The position numbers and the translations under genes were made by a program. From the NCBI GenBank assembly GCA_965248915.1, contig OZ252216.1, positions 1,674,001 through 1,738,000 on the forward strand: a DNA stretch of 64,000 nt, written 5' to 3'. This DNA is from CBDFLA01 sp965248915. GTDB taxonomy: Bacteria; Pseudomonadota; Alphaproteobacteria; M2410. Each line of letters starts with the position of its first letter. Positions within the stretch are counted from its first letter, which is position 1. The notes under the pieces are model-generated. The model searched no databases. It saw only the letters and a list, made by a program, of their open reading frames with translations, and was not told the DNA's origin. Shown here piece by piece: positions 20,322 to 29,750 of the stretch.

Positions 20322-20400
20322 CGATTATGGCGTTAGAATGTCAGTTCTCCTATAAATTCCCGAAAACATAGTTAAGACCATAACCCAAGAAAGCCAGGCT

Positions 20401-20958
20401 ATGCCTTCTCTCACCTCCCTTTGTGTCTTTTGCGGTTCACGCACCGGCACCAATCCAAATTTCGCAAAAGTCGCCCTTGAGTTGGCAGACACCATGGTGG
20501 ACCGAAACATCCGCCTCATTTACGGCGGTGGCGGCATTGGTCTCATGGGCGTCCTTGCTCGCCACATCATGGAACAAGGCGGTGAAGTCGTCGGTGTCAT
20601 TCCAAAGTTCTTACAGATCCCTGAAGTTCGCTACGACGGTGCGACCAGGACCATCGTCACTGGCTCCATGCACGAGCGCAAACAAACCATGTTTGATCTG
20701 TCAGATGCATTTCTCGTCTTGCCAGGCGGTATCGGCTCTTTAGATGAGACCGTCGAAATGATGACTTGGCGACAACTCAGGCGTCACGACAAACCCATCG
20801 CCCTTCTCAATCTGGAAGATTATTGGCAGCCATTCAAAGCCCTTCTGGACCACATGATTCAGGAGGACTTCGCAAGCCAAGACGTGACGGACAATTTGAT
20901 CGTCGAAGGGAGTATTGAAACGGCGCTTAAAGCCATTACGGTCAATCTTCACTCTTGA
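20401..20958 (+). CDS. LOG family protein (nucleoside 5'-monophosphate phosphoribohydrolase)
   Basis: The 185-residue Rossmann-fold enzyme belongs to the family of plant LOG and bacterial YgdH/PpnN-like proteins, which cleave the N-glycosidic bond of (cytokinin) nucleoside monophosphates. It shows CVFCGSRTGTNP near the start, GGGGIGLMG in the nucleotide loop, the RKQTMF arginine/lysine region and the family signature PGGIGSLDETVEM from residue 108. The usual Gly-Thr of the signature (PGGxGTxxE) is Gly-Ser here, a mild variant. The length is normal. It ends just before a rarD remnant on the other strand. Confidence 0.92.
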   Translation: MPSLTSLCVFCGSRTGTNPNFAKVALELADTMVDRNIRLIYGGGGIGLMGVLARHIMEQGGEVVGVIPKFLQIPEVRYDGATRTIVTGSMHERKQTMFDLSDAFLVLPGGIGSLDETVEMMTWRQLRRHDKPIALLNLEDYWQPFKALLDHMIQEDFASQDVTDNLIVEGSIETALKAITVNLHS

Positions 20959-21228
20959 TCACGTCCTTTTTCTCTCCCGCCATAGGGTCTCACCGGAGTA
21001 GAGCGCCAACGCTGTCCAAATGCAGGCAAAGGCAAAAGCGTGGCCGGTGGTAAAGATTTCGCCGTAAAGAAATATCGCCAACATAAATTTGATTGTCAGT
21101 GCGATATACTGCATCAGATCGATGGTTGACAGCCGCACCCGGGTGACCGCCTCGCCGAAAAACGCAAGCGGGACAAGGATGACAAATCCACTTTTCAAGC
21201 CTGCGCCCCTACCCCGAATAGACGTCAC
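20959..21228 (-). pseudogene. Truncated rarD-like EamA transporter remnant
   Basis: This 89-codon frame corresponds to only the C-terminal quarter of RarD, the complete copy of which lies at 22556. Both contain FFGEAVxRVRLST, LYGEIFTTGHAFAFA and CIWTALALYSGETLWRER. The N-terminal 200 residues are missing. The last 92 bases are nearly identical to the full gene, but the part before them has diverged strongly, so this is not a simple recent copy. It probably encodes nothing functional. Confidence 0.75.
20975..21066 (-). repeat. 92-bp direct repeat, copy 1 (3' end of rarD remnant)
   Basis: This stretch matches 22590-22681 with a single mismatch (CACCGGAG against CACCTGAG). The two copies flank an unrelated membrane-protein gene in direct orientation, so recombination between them could delete it. 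Confidence 0.9.
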
Positions 21229-21230
21229 TC

Positions 21231-22400
21231 CTAATAAGGGTCGAATGACAATTTTAAATCCGCCCCGGTGTTTTTTCCCAGATTATTTAGTTCGCGACAA
21301 AGAACGTTAAGATCGGAGTCGTCACCAAAGTAAATCTTGACGGTCTCAAACCGCCGGGTGGACCGGCGCCTTGTAATGCGGATCGTGTGATCCCGAGAAT
21401 CGATTTCGATCATCAGCCGTCTTCGAACCCCTCGCCAAAAAACAAAACTCAGAATCGACACCACCAACCATATTGAAGAAAGAGGACCCAACATAAGCCA
21501 AAACAGCGGATGAGCAACCAGCGCAGGAATTCTAAACGCAGAGCTGGCGAACCACATGACGGTAGGAATGGCAAAAATCACGATCAAGCAAATTTCTTTC
21601 CAGCTGGAAAGGAACCGATGAGTTACACCTATCGCACAATAGTCCAGACGGCCCATCTCGCCGAACTCACATTTTCTGACGGTCAACCACCGCCCCGCAT
21701 CTTTAGTCATGAAAAGAAGCCAAGGAAGAAGATTTGCAATGGAATATGGTCTACTCAAATCTTGTTCATTCGTCTTCGGGTAAGTGAAAACCTTCCCTCC
21801 CACCCTCTCCTCGGGTGCGGAAAGAAACTCAATCGTCGCCCTCTCTTCACTTGGAAAAGTTATGCGAAGTCCCACTTTCACTAACAGCTTATTCTCGGAA
21901 TCTTTGTATGGCTTGTTAATCAACAAAGGCAAAAAAAGCAGACTGAATATTGCCCCAATGACCAAGAGTGCAATAGTGACATTTAGGGCCCTCTCCCAAT
22001 TGTCATCATTACTTGGCGCCCATGCTATGAGCAAAATCGCAGCAATTGCTGTAAGGCCTATTGTTACGATAAAGATTGTCAAGATTGCACGATAGATCTT
22101 CGCTCTTTGCTCTGTCATCTCTTTGTAAAAGAAACGTAATAGAACGATACATCCATAGAATATCAGTATCGTGACCACCGCGACGGCACCAAACACCGCG
22201 CCAAAATTGAGAAAAGATCCGGCGTTTGCGGACCACGAATCTCTAAATCGAATGAGCGCTAGTATTGTCGTCACTGTAAAAAGAAGAGCGAGTACCAGCC
22301 CAAAACCCAGCGCATCCATTCTCACAAGTGTAAGTCGCCGAAATTTCGGTTTGAATGTCCAGACCCCTAGGACATTGTCTGTCGGCTGAAACCGTGACAT
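21231..22400 (-). CDS. Multi-pass membrane protein of unknown function
   Basis: About 389 residues that I do not recognise. Residues about 30-55, 65-95, 100-125 and 140-165 are hydrophobic helices in the N-terminal half. A soluble stretch of about 100 residues follows, then two more helices (about 270-330) and a basic C-terminal domain rich in beta-like residues ending in LNNLGKNTGADLKLSFDPY. The last part resembles the PH-like tails of some bacterial membrane proteins, which is a guess. I chose ATG 22400 with GGGGGTAGGG upstream; an in-frame start at 22532 would add 44 residues. The gene sits between two near-identical 92-bp rarD pieces, as if inserted there. Confidence 0.7.
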   Translation of the reverse strand: MSRFQPTDNVLGVWTFKPKFRRLTLVRMDALGFGLVLALLFTVTTILALIRFRDSWSANAGSFLNFGAVFGAVAVVTILIFYGCIVLLRFFYKEMTEQRAKIYRAILTIFIVTIGLTAIAAILLIAWAPSNDDNWERALNVTIALLVIGAIFSLLFLPLLINKPYKDSENKLLVKVGLRITFPSEERATIEFLSAPEERVGGKVFTYPKTNEQDLSRPYSIANLLPWLLFMTKDAGRWLTVRKCEFGEMGRLDYCAIGVTHRFLSSWKEICLIVIFAIPTVMWFASSAFRIPALVAHPLFWLMLGPLSSIWLVVSILSFVFWRGVRRRLMIEIDSRDHTIRITRRRSTRRFETVKIYFGDDSDLNVLCRELNNLGKNTGADLKLSFDPY

Positions 22401-22555
22401 CGCCCTACCCCCAAGAGCAATTACCCCACCCGGAAAATCATAAAAGATACCACAATTGAGGGTAAGTAAAATCGTTGGAACCGATGCCCAAAATGCGCTC
22501 CATCTACATATGAGGGCGCCAAACTCAATCAATTACCACCTTATGCCATCGATCT

Positions 22556-23494
22556 TCACCTTCGAGGTGTTGTCGGTTGCATCCGCCGTTCCCGCCATAG
22601 GGTCTCACCTGAGTAGAGCGCCAACGCTGTCCAAATGCAGGCAAAGGCAAAAGCGTGGCCGGTGGTAAAGATTTCGCCGTAGATCAAGACCGCCAAGAAG
22701 AAGTGTGTGGTCGGGGCGATGTACTGAAGCAGTCCCATCGTACTTAATCGAACACGCATGACCGCTTCACCAAAAAACATCAACGGCACAAATGTGACGA
22801 ACCCACCGCCAAAGAGTAAGAGCAGAGCCAACCAATCTTGGTTGGCAATCACACCTCCTTGCGCCCCCTCGATCCCAACGATGATGGTAAGAACGATTGG
22901 AAAGAACAAAGCCATTTCGACAAACAATGCGTCAGTGGCGATGAAGCCGCCAACTTTTCGCAAATAACCATAAATACCGAACGTGATCGCAAGTGTAAGG
23001 GCGATCCAAGGAAACTCACCTGCAATGACCAACATGCCAAGCACACCGACGGCGGCCAGGGCAATGGCTGCGGTTTGAAAACGGTTCATGGATTCATTGA
23101 GTAGTAAATTTCCGAGAGCCACGCTCACAAGGGGGTTGATATAGTACCCAAGACTGGCCTGCAGGACTTGATCGTTGACGACTGCCCAAACAAACAAGGT
23201 CCAGTTGATGGCCAGCAAGACGCCGGTAATGCAAAGGATCTTGAGGCTCCGCGGCGTTCGAAACAGCGACCAGATCTGTGGTAACCGTTTCCGCCACAAA
23301 ACGATGATACCAAGGATGACCCCCGCCCAGAGAACACGGTGCGATACCACTTCAAGGGCACTAATGGATTGCAGCCACTTCCAATAGACGACGCTAAAGC
23401 CCCAAAGCCCATAGGCGAGAACTCCATAAACCACGCCTCGTTGGCGTTGCGGGTGACCGTCGTCATATTGTTGGAAGTTGGCCGACGCCATCAA
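22556..23494 (-). CDS. rarD: RarD-type EamA family transporter
   Basis: Ten-TM drug/metabolite-superfamily permease of 312 residues, the normal RarD length. The start RGVVYGVLAYGLWGFSVVYWKWL and VSHRVLWAGVILG are characteristic. The second EamA repeat ends in LYSGETLWRER. The transported substrate is unknown; the name comes from a chloramphenicol-related phenotype. Its start overlaps the cimA stop by 4 bases, so the two are translationally coupled and possibly linked to amino-acid export. Its last 90 bases are repeated at 20975-21066. Confidence 0.9.
   Translation of the reverse strand: MMASANFQQYDDGHPQRQRGVVYGVLAYGLWGFSVVYWKWLQSISALEVVSHRVLWAGVILGIIVLWRKRLPQIWSLFRTPRSLKILCITGVLLAINWTLFVWAVVNDQVLQASLGYYINPLVSVALGNLLLNESMNRFQTAAIALAAVGVLGMLVIAGEFPWIALTLAITFGIYGYLRKVGGFIATDALFVEMALFFPIVLTIIVGIEGAQGGVIANQDWLALLLLFGGGFVTFVPLMFFGEAVMRVRLSTMGLLQYIAPTTHFFLAVLIYGEIFTTGHAFAFACIWTALALYSGETLWRERRMQPTTPRR
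22590..22681 (-). repeat. 92-bp direct repeat, copy 2 (inside rarD)
   Basis: This is the near-identical partner of 20975-21066 (91 of 92 bases). It encodes the YGEIFTTGHAFAFACIW region of RarD. Confidence 0.9.
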
Positions 23495-25092
23495 GCCACC
23501 GGCGCTTGTTCAAGGAACAGCTTATAGGTGATGGAATCTGACAGTGCCTGAAATGACGCATCCACAATGTTCGGCGACACGCCAACGGTCACCCAATTGC
23601 GCCCCTTTTCGTCTTCGCTCTCAATGAGCACCCGCGTCACCGCTTCGGTCCCAGCGTCGAGAATACGCACTTTGTAGTCGACCAGACTGAGGTCTGAAAT
23701 GTATTGGGAATAAACCCCAAGGTCTTTCCGAAGCGCCATATCCAGAGCATTGACCGGTCCGTTTCCTTCACCGACCGAGATGATGTTCTCACCTCTCACT
23801 TCAATCTTTACTGTAGCTTCAGATTCCGTGACCAATTTGCCAAGAGCGTTGTATCGTCGCTCCACCAAAACACGGAAAGAGTCGACTTTGAAGTACTCAG
23901 GCACTTCACCAAACGACCGACGGACCAATAGTTCAAATGACGCGTCCGCTCCATCAAACGTGTAGCCTTTAAACTCTCGTTGCTTCACCTCTTCAAGGAT
24001 GCGCCCCACACGGTCATCATCCGGTTCAAGATGGATACCCACCGCCTCAAGCCGCGCAAGGATGTTTGACTTCCCAGATTGGTTCGAAACCAAAAACTGT
24101 CTTTCGTTACCAACCACCTCCGGCGGCACATGCTCATAAGTCTTGGGATCTTTCTGAACCGCTGAAACGTGCAATCCGCCCTTATGAGCAAAAGCCGAAG
24201 CTCCCACATATGGCGCATGGCGATTGGGCGCGCGGTTGAGAATCTCATCGACGAACCGAGAGACCGACGTCAGATGCCGCAAACCTTCTTCCGCAATCGA
24301 CGTTTCGACCAAGTCGCGGTAACGCTCTTTGAGCGCGATCGTTGGAATGAGCGAAACGAGATTGGCATTGCCGCAGCGCTCCCCGACACCGTTCAACGTG
24401 CCTTGGATCATGCGTGCCCCGGCACGCACCGCCGCCAACGAATTCGCCACCGCATTCTCAGTATCATTGTGGCAATGAATTCCAAGGTTCGCGCCTGGAA
24501 TGCGTTTTGAAACCTCGCCGACAATGCGCTCTATATCCTCAGGCATGGCGCCGCCATTGGTGTCGCACAAGACAACCCATCGAGCGCCGGCCTCAAAGGC
24601 GGCCTCGATACACTTGAGCGCGTAGTCTGGATTGGCCGCAAAACCATCAAAGAAGTGTTCAGCGTCAAAGAGTGCCTCGCGCTCCCTTGCCACCGTCGCC
24701 GCTATGGACTCTGAAATCGACGTGAGGTTTTCTTCCAACGTCGTCCCCAGCGCCACATCCACATGATAGTCCCAGGTCTTTCCGACTAAGGTGACGCCGT
24801 CTGTCTCTACGTCAAAGAGCGCAGCAAGGCCCGGATCGTTTTCCACACTCCGACCAGCCCGTTTTGTCATTCCGAAAGCACAGAACTTCGCATTGGTGAG
24901 CTTCGGTGACCCGCGAAAGAACTCTGTGTCCGTTGGGTTGGCGCCGGGCCAGCCCCCTTCCACATAGTCAATGCCAAGCTCATCTAGCTTACTTGCGATC
25001 AGCTTCTTTTCTGCCACCGAAAAGTCGACGCCTTGGGTTTGAGCCCCATCGCGTAATGTCGTGTCATAGAAATAGAGCTTCTCTTTGGTCAC
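23491..25092 (-). CDS. cimA: (R)-citramalate synthase
   Basis: Condenses pyruvate with acetyl-CoA to citramalate, the first step of the threonine-independent isoleucine route. The HMGL-like TIM barrel shows YDTTLRDGAQTQGVDFS at the start, the metal-binding LGIHCHNDTENA and GTLNGVGERCGN. The C-terminal 150 residues form a LeuA-type dimer/regulatory domain (ILDAGTEAVTRVLIES). The 533-residue length and the GAQTQGVDFS signature separate it from isopropylmalate and homocitrate synthases. Start: GTG at 25092 makes a GTGA overlap with the cysS stop and has GGGAG 8 bases upstream; another GTG at 25107, with AGAAGG, is possible. Translation is coupled to cysS upstream and rarD downstream. Confidence 0.93.
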   Translation of the reverse strand: MTKEKLYFYDTTLRDGAQTQGVDFSVAEKKLIASKLDELGIDYVEGGWPGANPTDTEFFRGSPKLTNAKFCAFGMTKRAGRSVENDPGLAALFDVETDGVTLVGKTWDYHVDVALGTTLEENLTSISESIAATVAREREALFDAEHFFDGFAANPDYALKCIEAAFEAGARWVVLCDTNGGAMPEDIERIVGEVSKRIPGANLGIHCHNDTENAVANSLAAVRAGARMIQGTLNGVGERCGNANLVSLIPTIALKERYRDLVETSIAEEGLRHLTSVSRFVDEILNRAPNRHAPYVGASAFAHKGGLHVSAVQKDPKTYEHVPPEVVGNERQFLVSNQSGKSNILARLEAVGIHLEPDDDRVGRILEEVKQREFKGYTFDGADASFELLVRRSFGEVPEYFKVDSFRVLVERRYNALGKLVTESEATVKIEVRGENIISVGEGNGPVNALDMALRKDLGVYSQYISDLSLVDYKVRILDAGTEAVTRVLIESEDEKGRNWVTVGVSPNIVDASFQALSDSITYKLFLEQAPVA

Positions 25093-26450
25093 GTGATGAG
25101 CTCCCACGTCGTGCCTTCTGGACCGTCTTTGATGGCAATCCCCATGTCCACGAGTTCATCTCGCAACCGATCAGCCTCGGTAAAGTCCTTCGAGCGTCGC
25201 GCTTCGTTTCGAGCGGCGATGAGCGCATCGATCTTGGCCTCATCCAAATCAACCCCTTCAGGTCGCCAATCGAACCATGCTCCTGATGATAGTTGCAGAA
25301 GTCCAAGCAACTGAGCCGACGCCTTTAGAGCCCGTGCCGCGTTCTTGTCATCACTTGCTTCACTTGCAAGTTTGTGAAGTTCAGTCAAAACCTGAGGCGT
25401 ATTGAGGTCATCCGCAAGCGCCCGAAGGACATCATCCGACACATCTTCAGCATTCACCTCACCAACATCCGATACCGCGCGGTACCATCGATCCAGAGCC
25501 ACCTTCGCTTCTCGAACGCTTTCCTTTGAAAAATTCATAAACTGCCGGTAGTGGGTCATATAAAGGTGCAGACGAAGCGCCTCCCCCGGCCAATCCTTGA
25601 CCAGTTCGTGCACTGTCTTGAAGTTACCCAAGGATTTGGACATCTTCTCCCCCTCGACTTGCAAGAATCCGCCATGGAGCCAGAAATTGGCCATGTGCTT
25701 GCCATGGTGCGCGCAGGTCGATTGAGCGATCTCGTTTTGGTGGTGAGGGAACACAAGGTCGACACCACCGCCATGAATGTCAAACGTCTCACCGAGCAGC
25801 TGTTCACTCATGACAGAGCACTCAGTATGCCATCCCGGGCGACCCCGACCCCAAGGGCTTTCCCAGCCAGGTTGGTCGTCATCCGAGGGTTTCCACAACA
25901 CAAAGTCGACGGGGTCCCGTTTGTAGGGAGCCACCTCGACGCGGGCGCCTGCCACCAATTCATCCGTCGAACGGTTTGCGAACTTGCCATAGTCCTTCAT
26001 ACTCTTCACGTCAAAGAGCAGATGGCCCTCCGCTTCATATGCGTTTCCAAGCTCGACGAGCTTTTCCATCATCTCAATCATACCGTCGACATAATCCGTT
26101 GCCCGCGGCTCATGGGTTGGCTTCAATAGTCCGAGCAGCTCCATGTCGCGCAAGAAAGCGTCTGTTGTCTCTTTCGTCACCTCAGCGATCGAAGTGCCAC
26201 GTTTTTGCGCCCGGGCGATGATCTTGTCATCGATATCGGTGATGTTGCGCACATAGGTGACGTGAGTGTCGCCATAGACGTGACGCAAGAAACGATAGAG
26301 GAGATCGAAGGTCGCAAATGTCCGACCATTGCCAATATGGGCGAAGTCGTAGACCGTCGGACCACAGGCATAGAGACGCACATTCTTACGCTCGATGGGT
26401 TCAAACGCTTCCTTCTTGCGCGTCGCCGTATTGTAAAATTGGATCTTCAT
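25089..26450 (-). CDS. cysS: Cysteine--tRNA ligase
   Basis: Class I aminoacyl-tRNA synthetase charging tRNA-Cys, 453 residues. HIGN (38-41) and KMSKS (269-273) form the ATP site. Zinc ligands Cys29, Cys211, His236 and Glu240 are all present. The DALR-type anticodon region and the C-terminal RNEARRSKDFTEADRLRDEL helix are intact. cimA starts within its stop codon. About 230 bases separate it from gltX upstream, so it may have its own promoter. Confidence 0.97.
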   Translation of the reverse strand: MKIQFYNTATRKKEAFEPIERKNVRLYACGPTVYDFAHIGNGRTFATFDLLYRFLRHVYGDTHVTYVRNITDIDDKIIARAQKRGTSIAEVTKETTDAFLRDMELLGLLKPTHEPRATDYVDGMIEMMEKLVELGNAYEAEGHLLFDVKSMKDYGKFANRSTDELVAGARVEVAPYKRDPVDFVLWKPSDDDQPGWESPWGRGRPGWHTECSVMSEQLLGETFDIHGGGVDLVFPHHQNEIAQSTCAHHGKHMANFWLHGGFLQVEGEKMSKSLGNFKTVHELVKDWPGEALRLHLYMTHYRQFMNFSKESVREAKVALDRWYRAVSDVGEVNAEDVSDDVLRALADDLNTPQVLTELHKLASEASDDKNAARALKASAQLLGLLQLSSGAWFDWRPEGVDLDEAKIDALIAARNEARRSKDFTEADRLRDELVDMGIAIKDGPEGTTWELIT

Positions 26451-26679
26451 AACTCCGTTCCCGTCAATGTAAGGCTATTCAATACTCAACCACATGCGCC
26501 AGGTTTCCAGAGCCAACCTTGGTCCGAATGGTCGAGTGTTAGGGAGGAGTTTCGACGTTTGGGAGGCGGCCAGCTTTAGGAATCAAGCGCAAATAATACA
26601 CGAGCAACAAATGCTGCCCGGAATTCGTTTGATCTGCTGCGTAGCTACCGCTGACATGTCCCGTCTCTCTTTGTGTCCG

Positions 26680-28017
26680 CTAAGCCATCTTGCCCGACAA
26701 CCGAGATCGGGCCCGCTCAGGGCCGATGAGGACTAGCAGATTTTGCATGGAAGGTCCATGGCTGAGCCCTGTCAACGCTTGGCGAAGCGGCATGAAGAGG
26801 TTCTTGCCCTTGCGGCCTGTTGCTTCTTTGATGGCCGCGGTCCACGCTCCCCAGGTTTCCTCTGAGAATTCACCTTCTGGAAGTAATTCCAGGGCTTTAG
26901 AGGCAAACTCTGAATCTTCAATAGAGGGCGTCACAGGGCCTTCGACAACACTAATCCAGTCTTTAATCTCACCCATGAAGCTCAGGTTTTCATGCACCGT
27001 GTCCCAAAGCAGTGGGGAAATTTCAATACCCAGATCTTTGAGATGAGAAGCCGCAGCATCAAAATCCAAACTGTGCAAGAGCCGCGCGTTAAGGCTCTTC
27101 AGCTCCGTCTCATCAAACCGTGCCGGTGCTCTCGAAATCTTGGAGAGGTCGCATTCCTTCACCAGGTCAGCCAAGTCGTGGCGCGATTCCACCGCATCTG
27201 AGGTTCCGATCTTCGCCATGTAGGAGGTAAGAGCCATCGGCTCGTAGCCTTGCTCCCGCAATCCGGCCACCGAAAGCGACCCCAATCGCTTAGAAAGTCC
27301 CTTGCCATCGGCCCCCACTAAGAGCGGATGGTGCCCAAACACAGGCACAGTGCCGCCAAGCGCCTTGAAGACCTCAATCTGGGTACCGGAATTCGTGACA
27401 TGGTCTTCGCCGCGGATGATGTGAGTAATGCCAAAGTCGATATCATCGCAGCAGCTCGGCAACGTATAGAGATAGGACCCATCCCCACGAATGAGGACCG
27501 GGTCAGAAAGCGACGCCGTGTCAATCGATACCGGACCGCGAATGAGATCTTCCCATTCCGCTGGCGCGCCTGAGAGCTTAAACCGCCAATGCGGCTTGCG
27601 CCCTTCAGTTTCAAACGCTGCTTTCTCATCATCTGTGAGCTCAAGCGCCGTACGATCATAAACCGGAGGTTGACCCTTCATGCGCTGACGTTTGCGTTTT
27701 GTGTCAAGTTCATCCGGCGTCTCATAACAAGGATAAAGAAGCCCCCGCTCCTTCAAGTCGTCGGTGGCCTCGTTATAACGCAAGAACCGCTCCGACTGTT
27801 TGGCGCTCAAATCATGTGTCAGGCCAAGCCAGGAAAGATCTTCCACAATCCCGTCCGCAAATTCTTCTGTTGAGCGCTCAAGGTCCGTGTCATCCAAGCG
27901 CAACATGAATTGCCCCTCATGCGCCTTTGCGTAGAGGAAGTTCAACAACGCTGTGCGCACATTCCCAACATGGATGCGCCCAGTTGGGCTTGGGGCAAAT
28001 CTAACAACGACGCTCAT
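26680..28017 (-). CDS. gltX: Glutamate--tRNA ligase
   Basis: Class I synthetase charging tRNA-Glu, 445 residues. RFAPSPTGRIHVGN (HIGH as HVGN, 16-19) and LSKR (241-244, the KMSKS equivalent) are in place, followed by the helical anticodon-binding domain. An upstream in-frame start (28104) would add 29 residues without homology; ATG 28017 gives the canonical MSVVVRFAPSPTG. It begins 7 bases after the nadE stop with GAGAGA in the nadE tail, so the two form an operon. Many alphaproteobacteria have a second GltX that may glutamylate tRNA-Gln; none is visible here. Confidence 0.96.
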   Translation of the reverse strand: MSVVVRFAPSPTGRIHVGNVRTALLNFLYAKAHEGQFMLRLDDTDLERSTEEFADGIVEDLSWLGLTHDLSAKQSERFLRYNEATDDLKERGLLYPCYETPDELDTKRKRQRMKGQPPVYDRTALELTDDEKAAFETEGRKPHWRFKLSGAPAEWEDLIRGPVSIDTASLSDPVLIRGDGSYLYTLPSCCDDIDFGITHIIRGEDHVTNSGTQIEVFKALGGTVPVFGHHPLLVGADGKGLSKRLGSLSVAGLREQGYEPMALTSYMAKIGTSDAVESRHDLADLVKECDLSKISRAPARFDETELKSLNARLLHSLDFDAAASHLKDLGIEISPLLWDTVHENLSFMGEIKDWISVVEGPVTPSIEDSEFASKALELLPEGEFSEETWGAWTAAIKEATGRKGKNLFMPLRQALTGLSHGPSMQNLLVLIGPERARSRLSGKMA

Positions 28018-28024
28018 GTCTCTC

Positions 28025-29692
28025 TCAATCTTCGATGCGGCGGGCATCGCGAAACCCATTGGTGATGGGATATCGGCGATCTCGCCCAAAATTCTTTGGA
28101 CCAATCTTCACGCCTGGCGCGGCCTGACGGCGTTTGTATTCGGCCACGTACAGCAAATGCTCAATCCGTTTAACGGTGGCGAGGTCATGACCTCTTTTGA
28201 CGATTTCGTCAACGGGCATCTCGTTTTCAACCAGACTGGTCAGGATATCATCAAGCTTGTCATACGGCGGCAAGGAATCCTGGTCCTTTTGATCCTCACG
28301 CAATTCCGCGGTCGGCGGCTTCGAGATGACGTTTTGAGGCATCACCGGGCCATCGGGGCCAAGCGCCCCTTCTGGTTTATGTACGTTTCTCCATTCCGAC
28401 ATAGAGAAGGCTTGGGTTTTGTAAATGTCCTTTAGAACGCTGAAACCGCCGCACATGTCACCGTAAAGCGTGGCATAGCCGACCGAAACTTCCGACTTGT
28501 TACCGGTCGTCAAGACCATGTGACCAAGCTTGTTCGAAAGCGCCATGAGAATGAGCCCTCGGGCCCGCGACTGAATGTTCTCTTCCGTGATGTCCGGCGC
28601 GCGGCCCTTAAACATGGGCGAAAGCGCATCCTCAAATGCGTCAACCGCTTCTGAGATCGAGACGCTGTCAAGTTGGACACCAAGCATCTTGGCACAGCCC
28701 GCCGCATCATCGAGACTTTCTTGGCTGGTATACTTCGATGGCATCATCACGCAATGCACGTTCTCAGATCCGAGCGCATCAACCGCAATGGCGGCAGTAA
28801 GCGCGCTGTCAATACCGCCTGATAGCCCAAGCACGACACCAGGAAAACGGTTCTTCCGAACATAGTCCTTAAGACCCAACACCGTTGCTAGATAGACAGC
28901 TTCATCACCGTCTTCAAGTGTCGCCCGCTCTCCTTGCGCACAGGTCCACCGACCATTGATCTTCGACCACTCCGTCAGAACGTGGGCCTCTCGCCAAGCG
29001 GGCATTTGAACCGGTACCGAGCGATCAGCATTCAATACGAAAGAAGCGCCATCAAAGACGAGCTCATCCTGCCCACCAACTTGGTTGACATAGATGAGCG
29101 GTAGCCTGCTCTCAACAACCCGTGACACGGCGTGGTGAACGCGTTCGTCATGTTTGCCGGCCTCAAAGGGAGACCCATTGGGAACGATCAGAAGCTCGGC
29201 GCCGGTCTCTTCCAAGCACTCGACAACGTCTCCGTACCAAATATCCTCACAGATCGGCACACCGATCTTTGTGCCTTTGAAATTGAACGGGCCCTGGAGC
29301 GGGCCCTGCTCAAAAACTCTCACTTCATCAAAGACACCGTAATTAGGTAGAAAGCGTTTGAACCTCAGACCTTGAATCTTACCATCATCCAATAGAGCAA
29401 CGGCATTGTAGAGCTTGCCCTCTTCGACCCAGGGCGTGCCGACGAGAACCGCTGGCCCACCATCCGCCGTTTCGCCCGCCAATTCAGTGACGACTTCCAT
29501 CACCGCTTCTTGGAGCGCCGGTTTGAGCACCAAATCTTCAGGTGGATAACCGACCATGAAGAGCTCACTAAAGACAACCAGATCCGCACCTTTGGCCTCG
29601 ACTCGACTGGCACGCACAAGTGCGGCATTACCGTCAATATCGCCGACGGTCGGGTTGGCCTGTACAAGGGCTATTTTCAAGGTGTCTGTCAT
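28025..29692 (-). CDS. nadE: Glutamine-dependent NAD+ synthetase
   Basis: Makes NAD+ from deamido-NAD+, ATP and glutamine in the last step of NAD synthesis. The two-domain 555-residue form carries an N-terminal nitrilase-type glutaminase with the Glu43-Lys112-Cys148 triad (FSELFMVGYP, FKRFLPNYG, GVPICED). The C-terminal synthetase has the SGGIDS P-loop at 291-296, and ammonia is channelled between the domains. It is the first gene of a tight pair with gltX. The gene behind it (29751) is on the same strand with a 58-base gap. Confidence 0.96.
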   Translation of the reverse strand: MTDTLKIALVQANPTVGDIDGNAALVRASRVEAKGADLVVFSELFMVGYPPEDLVLKPALQEAVMEVVTELAGETADGGPAVLVGTPWVEEGKLYNAVALLDDGKIQGLRFKRFLPNYGVFDEVRVFEQGPLQGPFNFKGTKIGVPICEDIWYGDVVECLEETGAELLIVPNGSPFEAGKHDERVHHAVSRVVESRLPLIYVNQVGGQDELVFDGASFVLNADRSVPVQMPAWREAHVLTEWSKINGRWTCAQGERATLEDGDEAVYLATVLGLKDYVRKNRFPGVVLGLSGGIDSALTAAIAVDALGSENVHCVMMPSKYTSQESLDDAAGCAKMLGVQLDSVSISEAVDAFEDALSPMFKGRAPDITEENIQSRARGLILMALSNKLGHMVLTTGNKSEVSVGYATLYGDMCGGFSVLKDIYKTQAFSMSEWRNVHKPEGALGPDGPVMPQNVISKPPTAELREDQKDQDSLPPYDKLDDILTSLVENEMPVDEIVKRGHDLATVKRIEHLLYVAEYKRRQAAPGVKIGPKNFGRDRRYPITNGFRDARRIED

Positions 29693-29750
29693 ATGCGGAG
29701 AGGTTTACTGGCCAAGGACATAAAGGGCAATGGCTTTCGAAAAACCGCGG

